From Warburgia ugandensis (Eukaryota > Streptophyta > Magnoliopsida > Canellales > Canellaceae): a stretch of DNA of 64,000 nt. Each line of letters starts with the position of its first letter. Position 1 is the stretch's first letter. A program made the translations under genes and the position numbers. The DNA is taken from NCBI GenBank assembly GCA_035236585.1, contig CP141126.1, forward strand, positions 66,007,414 through 66,071,413, in the 5' to 3' direction. This document shows positions 28,312 through 40,475 of the stretch, one piece after another. The notes beneath the pieces were generated by a model. The model had not been told where the DNA came from. It ran no database searches and worked only from the letters and a program-made list of their open reading frames with translations.

Positions 28312-29303
28312 AATATCCATATTTGACCAACCATCGTCAGATTTTATTATTTAAATTGTGGTTTTACTGAACAACATTGCCAAAAGAGAATGTAACCGAT
28401 AAAACACTGAAACATATCTTTCACCAAAAACAAAAACACCAGCATATCATGAAGTACGCTGATTTTTTTTTTTCATTTCCCAATATCTTGGAAAGATAGA
28501 CTTATGGATCTTCTTACACTATTATCAAAGAGGGAGATGGCCAATCTGTCCGCTAAGTTGTTTAACTTCGAAACAAAATTGTCACAGGATGTAAACAAGT
28601 TTGAAATATATATATATATATCAAGAATAAGAAGAGAGGAGAACACGATTGAATAGAGAATGCAGCTTGCTCTTGATGACTGCTGAGTTTCTCTATATCC
28701 AAAGATTCTCAGTATAACTTCTCTATTACTAGTGTACAAGAATGGAATTATAGATTGCATAGGGAACTAAGAAAAGAAAATAAAGGAAAGATAAGTTAGG
28801 AAGCCAACGCTTTAGAAGGATATGAGAGCAGTCATGGTTAAGATTAGAGGCTAATCTATCACTATCCTTTAACAAAGCTCATATATGGACCAACTGTTGC
28901 TCCACGCCTGCACGTCCTCCAGGACAAGCCAACTAGTGGTCGGTTTGTGAATATTTAGCAAAAGCCCAACATTCAAAAAGAAAAAGAAAAAGCTATCAAT
29001 TTGTGAATAAAATGACCTATTGATCAACCTTTGGTATCATTTTATTTCTTTTCTTTGGTGAAACCTTTAGGATGATCTAAAGGCATGATAGTTGGTATGT
29101 ATTCCCTGGCTGGATGGCAGGATAGATAGGCACCCGGCCAAAAGTTTATACAGCGAGGTTCGTTGTACAGAAACATACTCAACGAAGTGAATGTATAAAT
29201 TATCTAGAAATAATTGAAGAGATCTTGTTTTTAACTCTTGATGGTAAAAACAATTGCAAAATTTCGACCTTGTAGTACAAAACATCCCATCAGCTTGGAG
29301 GCT
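28312..29303. other. MATE gene upstream region
   Basis: AT-rich with a short (AT)n at about 28608-28620. No other gene was recognised. Distal regulatory elements may lie here, but none can be supported from sequence alone. Confidence 0.6.
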
Positions 29304-29469
29304 TATAAAACTCTTTCACATTCTTTTATAACATGCGCATCCACCACAAATCATTCCCTTAACTCTATCACCCACCATCTCTCTCTGTCTCTCTCTCCTT
29401 GCCTCCACGCCTATTAAAGCTCTACCAAAAGCAAGAAGAGCAACAAAAGGAGGAAGAAGAACAAAGTAG
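29304..29469 (+). promoter_or_regulatory. Core promoter and 5' UTR of the MATE gene
   Basis: A TATA box (TATAAAA, 29304-29310) is followed about 60 bases later by a pyrimidine-rich patch (about 29377-29398, CTCTCTCTGTCTCTCTCTCC), a common plant core-promoter arrangement. Transcription would start near 29335. The first in-frame ATG downstream is at 29470; an ATG at 29333 lies at or before the predicted start. Confidence 0.6.
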
Positions 29470-31055
29470 ATGGTTGCAGGAGATCGAACCCAAAAGTACC
29501 CGACAATGGCAGAGGTACGAAACCTTAACGCAACACGATCTATTCATCATCAAATGTACTTCAATTCATTATCTGATACGAATTGTAGTCCTGACTCATT
29601 TATTTACTATTTTAGATCCTGGACGAGTTAAAGAGAATGAAGGACATAGGCTTTCCCATAATGGCCATCAACTTCGTGGGCTACCTGAAAGGAGTAATCT
29701 CAGTCATCTGCATCGGAAGGCTAGGACAGCTCGAGCTTGCTGGTGGTGCTGTAGCCATTGGATTCACCAACATCACTGGGTACTCGGTCCTTTCAGGTCT
29801 AGCCATGGGCATGGAACCTGTTTGTAGCCAGGCTTTTGGCTCGCGGAACTTCTCGTTAGTCACAATCACATTGCAAAGAACAATTCTCATGCTGCTAGTA
29901 ACTTCTATCCCTATTGCATTACTTTGGGTCAATCTAGAACCGATAATGCTAAGGTTCAATCAAAACGCCGATATTGCTCAGGTAGCAAGTCTCTATTGCC
30001 TCTTCGCCCTTCCTGATCTCATTGCTAATAGCCTTCTCCACCCCGTTAGGATCTATCTGCGTAGCAAGGGCTCAATCCAGCCTTTGATGTGGTGCACAGC
30101 TGTAGCTGTCCTAATACACCTTCCCCTCACAACCTTCTTAGCCTTCACTCTTCATTTGGGAGTTCCTGGAGTGGCAATTGCAACATTCTGTACCAACTTC
30201 AATACCCTTCTCTTCCTTGTGTGCTGCATGTTAGACACAAATCCCCCTAATTGGTCTCTCTTGACACCATTACCGCCACCGCCACCTTCGCCTGAAACTT
30301 CAACAGTAGGGGAATGGGGAAAGTTACTCAGGTTGGCGTTACCGAGCTGTCTAGGAGTTTGCCTAGAATGGTGGTGGTATGAGTTCATGACATTCTTAGC
30401 TGGCTACCTAACTGAACCTCATGTCACGTTAGCTACAGCTGCAATTGTGATACAAACCACTTCACTTATGTACACGTTACCAACGGCAATTAGCGCTTCG
30501 GCCTCAACCCGTGTAGGCTATGAACTCGGAGCTGGCAGGCCGAGTAGGGCTAGCGTTGCAACCATGGCAGCAATGGTTCTGTCCTTCTTGGTATCTATCA
30601 TAAGTCTTCTGTGTACAACATTAGGAAGGGGCCCATGGGGGAGAATTTTCACGGATGACCCAGCTGTGCTCAATCTAACAGTAGCCGTTTTGCCGATAAT
30701 TGGTTTATGCGAGCTTGCAAATTGCCCACAAACCACCGGCTGTGGTGTCCTTCGAGCCAGTGCTCGGCCTTCCGTGGGGGTTGCTATTAACCTCTTCTCT
30801 TTCTACCTGGTCGGCACTCCAGTGGCAATCCTTCTAGCTTTTGCTTTCAAATTCGGATTCATTGGCCTTTGTTACGGGCTTCTAGCGGCCCAAATCACTT
30901 GTGCTTTATCCATAATAACTGTAATATTCAAGACCGATTGGGAAATAGAATCATTGAAGACAAAAGACTTAGTTGAAAGGGGTGCATACGCACATGATGA
31001 ACAAACAGAAAAATGTGGGGAAGAAGCTGAGTTTCTCAAAAGCAGCAGTTTTTGA
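29470..31055 (+). CDS. MATE / DETOXIFICATION-family transporter (DTX48-56-like clade), two exons
   Basis: A multidrug and toxic compound extrusion protein, expected to export small organic molecules by cation antiport at the plasma or an internal membrane; the substrate cannot be read from sequence. Exon 1 is 29470-29514 (15 codons, MVAGDRTQKYPTMAE). A phase-0 intron runs 29515-29615 (GTACGA...TTTTAG). Exon 2 is 29616-31055, starting ILDELKRMKDIGFPI. The product has 494 residues, usual for the family. About 12 membrane segments fall near residues 27-47, 55-80, 100-125, 139-157, 172-192, 197-220, 251-279, 287-311, 329-350, 367-383, 400-424 and 428-453. Family motifs are GMEPVCSQAFGSRN (about 80-93), CLEWWWYE (about 263-270) and CPQTTGCGVLRASARP (about 385-400). 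The loop after segment 6 is proline-rich (PLPPPPPSPE), and the tail is charged. If the intron were retained, ATG 29637 would give 472 residues lacking the conserved KYPTM-DELK start. No break was seen. Confidence 0.9.
29515..29615 (+). other. Intron 1 of the MATE gene (inferred)
   Basis: The intron is 101 bases, with a GTACGA donor at 29515 and a T-rich tract ending TTTTAG at 29615. Removing it joins ...KYPTMAE to ILDELKRMKDIG in frame, giving the N-terminal block typical of relatives. Read-through meets a stop in the intron. Confidence 0.8.
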
Positions 31056-33949
31056 AACGTGAACGGAGGGGATAAATACAAACTTGTGACTGAATAGACC
31101 GAGCATCAACAATCCTAGATTTGGGTTGCGATCATATATTTATTCTCATGTGTCTTCTTACTCTTAGAGCTCTCTCTGCCATACCTTCCAACATAAATCT
31201 ACTCAGAAACAGCAACAGATACGAAGAGTTACAGTTACTATATATGTGTATCAGTACAGTTTAATTTTATTAAGGAGGCAGTTTTTAATCCTTAACCTTT
31301 TCCACAACAACAAACAAGTGACTCCATATTGAGTAGCTTTTGTATTAATTTTTTATGAAGAGATCAAATTCTATGTTTTCAGAAATCCATATAGGTGGTG
31401 GGAACGATATGAATTGCATTTCTTTATGACTTCTAGTCGCTTGTGCTTGCTAGAGTTGCTTTCAAAAGGGTGCGAAGGTGGGATCGATCTGGACGTTGAG
31501 TTGGAAGGATGGGAATACAAGATATCTATATGGATTTGGGTTTTGGATGGAAATGGGAAAGGGAAAGGGAAAGAGAAATGAAGGCGAATCTTCCGGTGTA
31601 TGATGCTGTGTTAACGTCCTCCGGGTGTTAAATGAGCTGGTGAAAAGGAGTAATAACACAATGAGATTTGGATGGCGCCAAGGAAGCTAGCAGCGTGCCT
31701 CTCCATGATTGGTTTATAAATTGACTAAGAGGTCATGGCAAAATATGGTGATCAGAACCGCTTGTCATCCGGGCCAGATCTTAACCTTCTCCATTGAAAG
31801 ATCCCTTAGGCAAAGGAAAAATAACGGCTTAAAACACTCCAAAAACAACTAGGAGGTTAAGATTCATGCTTAGTGGAGTTGGTCAAGTGCTTTGTCTGAA
31901 AAACCATTGTGAGGTCAAGTCCTCCAGTTAATTACAAAAAAGGAAAACGGACAGCTCGGTGTTCAAACACCAATGATAGTAAAATCTTAATGTACGTCAA
32001 GATCATCTAAGGAGAAAACTGTGAAGTTTGTATCAAGATGTGGCCCAGAAAATGAATGGCTTTGATCACCAACCATTTGAGTCAAACTACCTTAACCCAT
32101 AAGTGTATTTCATGGAGAAACAATAATTTTACTAGAGAGAGTGTGTGTGTGTGTGTGTGTGTGTGTGACGCTGCAATCTGGATTGCACATGGCTATGGCT
32201 GGCCTTACTTTAGCTGGGTAGCTATCAAGATGCCAACCAGTTCGACTCAAGTAGGGGCTAGCTTTTTTCATTTTTCTTTAACAGAAAAGAGGTATGAAGC
32301 AAACTACCTAAAATATATACCCTAATTCTCAAATTTACTTGAAAACTTTCTAATAATAAAAAGTGTCACCTCTGACATGTTTAATAAGGGGAGGAATCTT
32401 GTTGTTTGCCACCAACTGCGCTAGATAGCATGGGTCAGCTATTTGAACTCTACCATACGCCCAGCCTTTTTGTAATTTCTTATCAGATCCGGAATAACGA
32501 GAAGGGTGAATGGATTATAGTTTGGGGCCATAATTGATTGTGACCCTATTAACCTATATCAACACCATACCTTGGCGAAGGCAACTGATCAAGACATGGA
32601 GTACCATGTATAAAGTTTCCGTCTGAGGTTTTGCTTTGTTAAATGTGAGACATTGTATGTTTTACATTGGTCAATGATCGAAGATCGTTGATCGATGAGA
32701 TATTTGACCTACGAAACATTTACTGCATGGCTAACCTGTTGGGCAGTTATAAAAAATAAAAGTTTCGTTCATCGAATGTGACCTTCAAATGTTTACGTTT
32801 AACTGTAAATCTCTTTGCCTTCTAACTAGAATGTTAGGGTTGTCCAACCAGTTTTATCTCTGGTCGAAAGGCCCAAGCACCTGTGGTTCATCTCTTTATT
32901 AGTGACAATCACGTGAATGAGATCAGCTGTGGAATCTTAGAAGTCATACCGGCATCAGTTATTCTAGATTTGTTTCCTCTTTTTTTAAATGGAGAATTCG
33001 ATTAACAGTCAAAGAACTATAACTATCTTGGCATCCATGTGTATTTGCACTTCATCATTAAAACTTCAACTACAAACGAAAAGGAAAAAATGCAGGAGGT
33101 TATCTATTCAAACATACTAGCCCTCCGGTCCAATACCATGATTGGCCAAAGATCTACTTCTCAATTCCCCTCCCTAAAGATGTGGATCACGCTCTAGTTG
33201 CTCCACTTCCTCAGTTCCTCACAGCCCTTCAGGATACGAGTATGTCAAATTAATGACTTCCTTGATTTCAGAGACTTTAGAGTTACCTCTAATTAGGAGT
33301 GTCAATTTGGGCCAACAAGTCAGTGCCCTTCATGACGTGTGACCCTCACTTGTAGGACACCCTTGTAAAAATGCACAAGAAACGAATATGACCACTTTCC
33401 ATCCAGACTTTTAACATTGATCATGGAATGGACCATGGAGGAATAAAAATGTAATATTAGATACTAGTTTGGGACATTAAACTTTAGGTCTTTTGTGGAA
33501 AAGATCCTATTTATGGGGTACTAATCTGAAATTTTTCCAAAAAAAAGTTTGTATGAACCATAGCTAAATTCAACTCCCAAAAAAAGAGTTTAAGGATGCC
33601 ACAAACATCCAATCATTGTAATTCTTTTTTACTACACATCCAAGCTAGAGCAATAAGATGAACGGGTTGGATAATTTAAAGGTAGGTTCTCTTCATACAC
33701 AAATGAAGGGCCCTTCTAGAGGAGTGGCCTATGTGGCCCTTGCCCTAGCATTCCTCTAACTTGAGTAAGGAGTTAGGTGGCATTCTCCTTCCCCGGCTTT
33801 CTCTCTATGTAAACTTTACGCTATTGGAGTCAAACAAAAGCCTCGATAACAAGAATTAAGGAGGTAAGAGTTTGAGGAAAGCATCCCAATCCAAGTGGTG
33901 ACATTAGCAATGGAACCAGTAGGCATCATTGAACCATTCTTACTAAGCA
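31056..33949. other. MATE 3' flank and spacer
   Basis: The first few hundred bases would hold the MATE 3' UTR; no single poly(A) signal stands out. A short GT run lies at about 32141-32167. Short open stretches on both strands show no family motif. Confidence 0.55.
31846..31925 (+). mobile_element. Possible tRNA-derived SINE fragment
   Basis: TTAGTGGAGTTGGTCAAGTG resembles a polymerase III A box, and GAGGTCAAGTCCTCC about 35 bases on resembles a B box, at roughly tRNA spacing. No cloverleaf, 3' tail or target duplication was confirmed, and the family is not recognised. Confidence 0.3.
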
Positions 33950-36439
33950 ACTTAACTTAATGAAACTTACTAAAAATAAGACTTTTCTAAACTAGAAATA
34001 GAAACTTTCCAAAACTAAACTAACATGCAAAAACTAGTAACAAATGAAATCTAACTAGAGTTAATAAGAAATTAAAAACATGTATATAAATGGAAACTAC
34101 ACCTAAGAAAACTTTTTAAATATAATACTTCCTAATCCTACAACTTTTTAAAGATGAAACTTTCCAAAACATAATTAGGCAAATTCCTAAAACCAAATTA
34201 AGATGTAAACCATGAATAAACTATTATTAAACTAAGATTAGATAATTAAACAAAGCAATAATCTAAAGAGGATTCACCCAAGTTCCATGCGCATGATCCA
34301 TGGGAAGGTGCGCATGCTTCATGGGTTACAAGATGGCTAAAACTACTAAATCAAAGACTAACTAACACACAATCTAATAAAAGCACTTAATAAACAACCT
34401 AAAAGCTAAATGGGTTCCAAGGAATTAAGCAAAAAAGATGTATTAACTACTGGAAATTGAGCACAAAGATTGAATGAAAATTTTTCAGATTTTAAGCAGT
34501 TGAGATTCTCAAATCTAACCAAGCATGGAAAGCAATTTAATTAGCACTTTTTATGCAAGATAATACTCAATAACTAAAGTACTTTACTACTGGAATAAAG
34601 CATGAACAATAATCCTCAACAAACTTTATTGATTGAACAACAAATTACATACAAAATAGTGCCAATTATGATTAGAACATGAAAAGTATGCACTCTTCTC
34701 ATACCTGAAATTTGATTCAAATCAAACATCCAATACAGTCAAATGCTCTCAAAGTAAACTAAAATGACATGTAAATGAAATTCAAGAGAGAATTCAAGAG
34801 AAATATGGATGGAACGATGGAGCTAGTTAAGGCAAAAAATACCTAGAACTAGTTCCAAATTCAAGCTAAAATATGTGGAATTTAATGATAGAAATCAATG
34901 ATTCAAGCTTTTCCTTCAACTTGGATATTTGATGAATCAGCAAGAAAAACTGAGAAATTGGAAGCAAAGAACTAAGGGAAAGCTTGGAGGAATTATAAGT
35001 GTGAAAGCACAATTAAAATACCGAAGCACAGCAAGAAGATATAGCAATGAAACAAAGTACTAACCTAGAATTGAAGTGTAAAAACAAAGGGAAAAGAGTT
35101 GAAAAAATCCAATAGAAAGCAGCTCAAAAGAAATTCAAAGTCCAAGGTTCGTGATAGATTGCAACTTTCAAGGTTTTCTCACAAAACCCCTACTTTGAAA
35201 AAATATGGAATGCTAGGGGATTTATAGATTTTTGGGTTTTCAATTGGATGAAGCTTATTCTAAGAAGGCAAAGTGGATCTAGATCTAGGGTTTAAATGAG
35301 GAAAAGTTAAGTGGAGATTAAGGTAAGTGAGGTAATAAGATGACATCATGGTGACTCCCATGTAATTAGAAAGGTGGGAGGTATCACCTTCTTAGGAAGG
35401 TAGCTTGGAGCTCCTCCTCTTCTAATTCCATGGTATTTTATCTGTTGAAAAGAGAGAAAGAAAATAGAAAGAAAACAAGTAGAAAAGATTGGAAAAGATC
35501 TAAGGTTTTGATGTGCTTTGATTTGAAGTAGATCTAGGGTTTTCCTAATAGGAAACCACTTAAGATGCTAAGTAATTAAAGGGGAGGCATCACTTTCTTA
35601 GGAAGGTGGCTACCTCCTTAAGACAAAAATGTGCAAAGACTAGTTAGGTGGGTGGAAAGGATGGAAAATGAAAAGTGAAAAGAGGGATTTTTCTCTTGGT
35701 AGGTCCACCTATTCATGGTCATCTTATCTTTTACAAATATCACTCAAAACCTTCTAATTATCCCTTAAAAATAACACTTTTAATATATGATAATTGCTTG
35801 AAAAGTCTCCTTCAATAGTATGACTCTTTGTGGCATGGCTCCATGCGGCTTGATGGTTCACTTTGATAGCTCATTCCTTGATGGCTTGAATGGCTAAGTC
35901 CCTTGGCTTCTAAGCTTGAATGACTTGGCTTCCTTAGGTTTCCTAGTTAGCCTAGGAAACCTCATGCATGGCTAACTAGGAAACCTCATGCATAGCTCCA
36001 ATTCTCATGCAAAGTGGTGGAATTACATGGTTTTTTTGCATGGATCATTTTAATCTCCTTTGATGCTTCTCATTGCCTTCTTGTTTGGGCTACGATGATC
36101 TTGAACCTTGATCTAACTTCGAAATGATGTCATTTTTTGATTTGATTTGATCTTTTAATCTTAATCTTCAATTCTTACCTCGATCAATCTTGGCCTTTGG
36201 ATCACTTTCTAAACACCTACAAAAGATAAAAAAAACCTTAATTAAATCCTAGAAAATTATGATGAATCACATATTTGCTCTAGATTAGTTTCTAGACTTG
36301 CAAAATATCAAACTTTTGAATTATTAGATAAAAAATGCATGTGTTACAAATATCTGAAAAAAGCCTAAAAATAACATCATGTTTTATAACACAAGCTACT
36401 AATTAGGTACTTTTTATACAAAATTGAACACATATTACA
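33950..36439 (-). mobile_element. Athila-like LTR copy, minus orientation
   Basis: Related to the LTRs at 40.5-43.3 and 60.5-63.3 kb, with blocks in the same order. Near the left are short AACTTTCC/ACTTTTCTAAAC-type repeats. On the right are AATCCTAGAAAATTATGAT, AATCACATA, CTTGCAAAATATCAAA and CTAATTAGGTACTTTTTATA, ending near 36439. Divergence from those copies is clearly larger than between the two of them. It is a fossil, either a solo LTR or part of a rearranged element. Its left edge is approximate, and no target duplication was found. Confidence 0.6.
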
Positions 36440-37399
36440 TACCTTATTCTTTAGGCCACTAGCCAAACATAAAAAATGAAAGACTTGAAAATGATTATTC
36501 TTGAGAAGGGATATGTGATTTTTCACTATTCCAATTGAAACCATTTCTTTAAAGTCATTTCTAAATGGCCTTGGTATCTACTGGGATCTTCTCTTGTTGT
36601 CCCTTCATGGATCGTGAGCTTCAATCTAAAATTTTATTATATTAGCAAAAAATTTTGTTAGGCGTGCCTTCAAAATCTTTCCATGAAATATAGTAACAAA
36701 GATCAACTTTACAAGATTGCTAAGACTCTTAGTACACCAATTTGGATAGATGGATGGACTCAACAAGTGGGTTTTGTAAATTTCAAACTTTGTCAATGCA
36801 TATTATGCTATAATTTGCATTTTTGTGACTTTTCTAAGAGTATCAGATACAAGTTTGATTGAAGGAGATGGAAAAATGTTCACGTAAAAGATTATTTATG
36901 ATCACCTTCTTAAATGTTTCTTTTAAGTTCACTTTTAAAAGCTCTTAGAGATCTTATCAGTTGATTAGCAGAATAATTCACTTGACTATCAATTCATCTC
37001 ATTTCTATGTAGATTTCGTATTCAACTGCCTACTTGTCAGTAATCAAGTGGTCTACAAGTCTAAATTTTTTTATGCTTTTGGTTTGGAAGTAGGTTACTG
37101 ACAGTCCAGGAATTCAATTGAATTGTAAAGGATTTTTTAATGTAAAATTTTCCTCTTCTAGTAGAAATTGATTGTCTCCATGAGTAGTCACTGCCAAGGA
37201 AAAAATTTGTTTTAAAAGCCTTTTTCTCTTCATTTACATCATTCTACTAAGATGAGTTCTCTGCCAACTTCTTTCTCCTTTGGAAGTTAAAAATAAAAAT
37301 CCCATCAATGATACCATCCAAAGCCTAAATTTCATCAACCAAATCTCTTAAAAAGATCTATCGACCACTTTCTTAATCAAATCTCATTCAATTTCACCC
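36440..37399. other. Segment between two head-to-head LTR copies, no gene recognised
   Basis: AT-rich sequence that may be internal sequence of an old LTR element. No primer site, polypurine tract or pol motif was recognised. Confidence 0.5.
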
Positions 37400-37905
37400 A
37401 AAAATACCTAAAATCTCATAAAAATGGCTCCAAAGGTATATCTAAGGAAACCTTTGAAGAAAATGTCAATAAATGCTTAGAAATTGCCTCTCAAGAGAAA
37501 ACCATCTAAAGGCATTGAGACACAATATGATTCAATGACAAAATCAAAGGAAACCCACTCACCACTACTAAAGAAGAAAAAAATGGCAAATATGAGATGC
37601 GAAGGGAAAGATAAGGCATGAGTACTGGAAGAAGAGCAATAGGAAGAAGTTGAAATGGACATAGTAATTAAGAAGGATTTTTTCATCAGTTGCATAGAGA
37701 AAGAAGTGTGAAGAAGCTCTTCTAAAAAAGAAAAGTATCTTGAGGTAGGAAAGTGTTTTTCATAGAGTTTAACATGTTTGATTTCAAGAATTTGTTCAAA
37801 ACATTTGAAATTGACAAATTTGTTGCACTAAAAGTGCCTTACTACCCAAACTTAATAAGGCAATTTTACTATAGTAAGGATTTGTTGGAAGACATTTGCT
37901 AATAA
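37400..37905 (+). pseudogene. Athila-lineage extra-ORF (plant-transposon-protein-like) remnant
   Basis: The plus strand contains a stretch resembling the 'putative plant transposon protein' domain found in the extra ORF of some Athila-lineage elements (KVPYYPNLIRQFYYSKDL is the clearest block, at about 37830-37885). A basic leader starting MAPKVYLRKPLKK lies at about 37426. It is an old fossil with several breaks. The LTR copy beginning near 37938 follows at once, and a possible continuation lies beyond it at 39991-40467. Assignment is by motif memory only. Confidence 0.45.
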
Positions 37906-37937
37906 GAACAAATCTTAGGAGAGTTGTATTGGAGGTT

Positions 37938-39990
37938 ACTTATAAGAGTCCAATTTTGTATCAAAAGTACCCAATTAATATTTCATGTGTTATAAAAAAA
38001 GAAGAAGGTATTATTCTATGTTTTTGCCAAAATTTACAACACATGCTTTCCTAAGCTAATGACTCAAAATTTTGATATTTTGTAGGTTTAAAAGCTAATC
38101 TAGAGTAAGTATGTGAATTATCAAAATTTTCTAAGATTTAATAAGTCCTTTATATATTTTGTAGGTATTAAGATGATCTAACGGTAGAGATCAATCAAGG
38201 TATAAATGGAGGATCAAGATCAAATCAAAGAACCATGACCTAAATTTTACCATTTCAAAGCTCAAGCAAGGTTCAAGATCATCTTAGGTCAAGAAATTTA
38301 GTTCAAGGAAGCAATGGAAAGAATCAAAGGTGACTAGAAGGAGCCCATGTACAAACCATGCAATTCCACCACCTTTACAAGAGAATTGAAGCCACGCATG
38401 AAAGCCACATGAGCCATGTTAGAGAAGTGAAGCAATTAAAGCCAGGAAGCCAGGAAATTGAGTCAATTAAGCCACTCAAGCCACTAAGCAAGGAACCATT
38501 AAAGTGAGCCATTTAAGCCATATAAACTATGCCACGTGGAGCCACACAATTGAAGGAAAATACAAACAATTACCCTATGCAAATAAATTTTTAATATGAT
38601 AATTAGAAGGAAGTTGGATGAATATTACACATTAGAAGCTATGCATGTAAGGTGGATCAATGAGAAGCAGAGCCCTTAATCTTTTAAACTTTCTTTTCCC
38701 TCTCTTTCCTTCCTCTTTCCTCTCTCTTTCCTACCTTCCATGTGATATATCTCTAAAGGAGGGGAATTTCACACAACTCTCCTTGAAAAGTGGGGCCTCC
38801 CCCTAGATGATACACCTAATTCTATCTCTTTCTATCTTTCCACCTCATCTCCTTTCTACTTTTCCACTCACCTTCCTAGTTTCTCACTTTCCTAGCACAT
38901 TCTTAGAGTCCTACTTCTACTTCCCTTCTTAAGTTACCTATCCTATCTTTACCTCTATCCCAAATCTTATCTCTTTCATATTTTCCTAGGGATAGAATTC
39001 TAAAAAATCTTATCTTTTTAGAAAAGATGGAACATCATATAAAATAGAGGAGGTCCTCCATGTTTTGCAATAAGGACTTCCAAGCCTCCTCCTTTGGGCT
39101 GGTCCTCCATGTTTTCATCCCCCGTAGAACATCACGTCATTTTCCCTTGAATCCAAAGTGTTCCAATCCTTCACCAATGAAGCACCTTTCTTGGTTCTTC
39201 TTCAAGCTAAGTTTCCATGCCTTTTTTGAATTAATTTTCATGCTCTTTACTGGTATTTTCACATGGCTTCCTCAATTGTTTCATGCGCAAATCTCTTTGA
39301 CCCTTCTTGTTGTGTTTTGAGTCTAATTATGTGTTATAGATCCTTGCATCCTAAGGCCGTCAATCTCTTGTAGTGATAGCCAAGAGATGGTAACCTTAGG
39401 ATCAAGTTATTTGTTCTTTGCTCTTCCTTTAAGTCTTAGGAATTTGGTTCTCCATCTTACTTTCATTCTCTAATGCAATCCTCTCCCTTAGTTCACATGA
39501 ATGACCTTATTGGATAGTATTCAACTTGCAATTGCAATCAAGAATTAGTGTTTAGTTGTTTATGTTTCATGCACACCATGCTTGTAACTCTTTACATTCA
39601 ATGAATGAGATTTGATTCCATGCATATTTCACCTTGATGTTTATTATTTTTCCTTTTGTTTCATAGATTAGGTTTAAGTCATGCTTAGACTTCATTATTC
39701 ATGTTTAGGTTTAGCTGCAACCTTAGGTTAAATCAAATTTTTTAAGAAGTTTTCAAGCTCTAATTTTTCATGTTGCTAGTTTTGATTTTGAATGCACGTT
39801 AGTTTTAGGAAATTTCTTTAGTTTAGTTTCTAATTCCATGCACGTTTCCATTTCCATGTTCTTTCAATTGTTAGAATAAATCAAATACAATCTTTCTTTG
39901 GCCAAGATAAGTAATTTAAGATAGATCCAATTGCTTAAAAAATTACGAGATTTCTCTTGGAATTAACCTCACTCACATACAATTACTACA
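37938..39990 (+). mobile_element. Athila-like LTR copy, plus orientation
   Basis: It is the reverse complement of the LTR type seen at 33.95-36.44 kb. It starts near 37938 with TATAAGAGTCCAATTTTGTA, continues with AAAAGTACCCAATTAAT and ATTTTGTAGG, and ends around AACCTCACTCACATAC. Head to head with the minus-oriented copy, it cannot form a normal LTR pair with it. It is a probable solo LTR or rearranged end, older than the 40-63 kb element by divergence. Edges are approximate, and no target duplication was fixed. Confidence 0.6.
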
Positions 39991-40467
39991 TTGATTCATG
40001 CGCTTGAGAGTAATTTAAAAGCTACACCAGTTACTACTCAGTTTATGGGAAATTTGTTTGGAATTCTGTGGAAGAGACCTCATATAAAGAAGGAATCTTT
40101 ATTAGCCTTTGATAGACAAGGGTTTTTTAGTTTTGTTTGGGAAGAGATGAAGTTAATGCTTGACATGAAGTGAAAATAAGTGAGTTAACAATGAAAATGA
40201 GATTACTTCACCTAAAGGTTTTGTCAAACTTTGATCCAAAGAGTGGGACTTTTACTCTAACGAATGATCAAGAGCTTCAAGGGGCTTCCACCACTGACCA
40301 AACATATAGCTCCAACTATCCAACCACCTAAGCAAACACCTTCAACATCTCAAGCCACACTTTCTACACCAAAACTTACTGCACTAGTCCAGCCAAACAA
40401 ATCATCTACCGATGCCATTGAACTTCTAATAAAAACATTTGTTCCACCATCCAAGGAATCCAATTGA
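39991..40467 (+). pseudogene. Open stretches of uncertain origin, possibly extra-ORF continuation
   Basis: Two short open stretches (39991-40173 and 40264-40467), the second proline/threonine-rich (PPKQTPSTSQATLSTPKL), lie between two LTR copies. They may continue the plant-transposon-protein-like remnant at 37.4-37.9 kb, which the intervening LTR would have split. This is inference from position; no motif proves it. Confidence 0.3.
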
Positions 40468-40475
40468 AAGCAAGA

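Noticed and set aside
29399-29827. 142-codon frame overlapping the start of the MATE gene
   Set aside because: Runs through the MATE intron in a different register and matches no family; the MATE exons explain the sequence.
31462-31659. 65-codon minus-strand open frame near the MATE 3' end
   Set aside because: Low-complexity Phe/Pro-rich reading of a GGGAAA-type purine-rich stretch; no motif.
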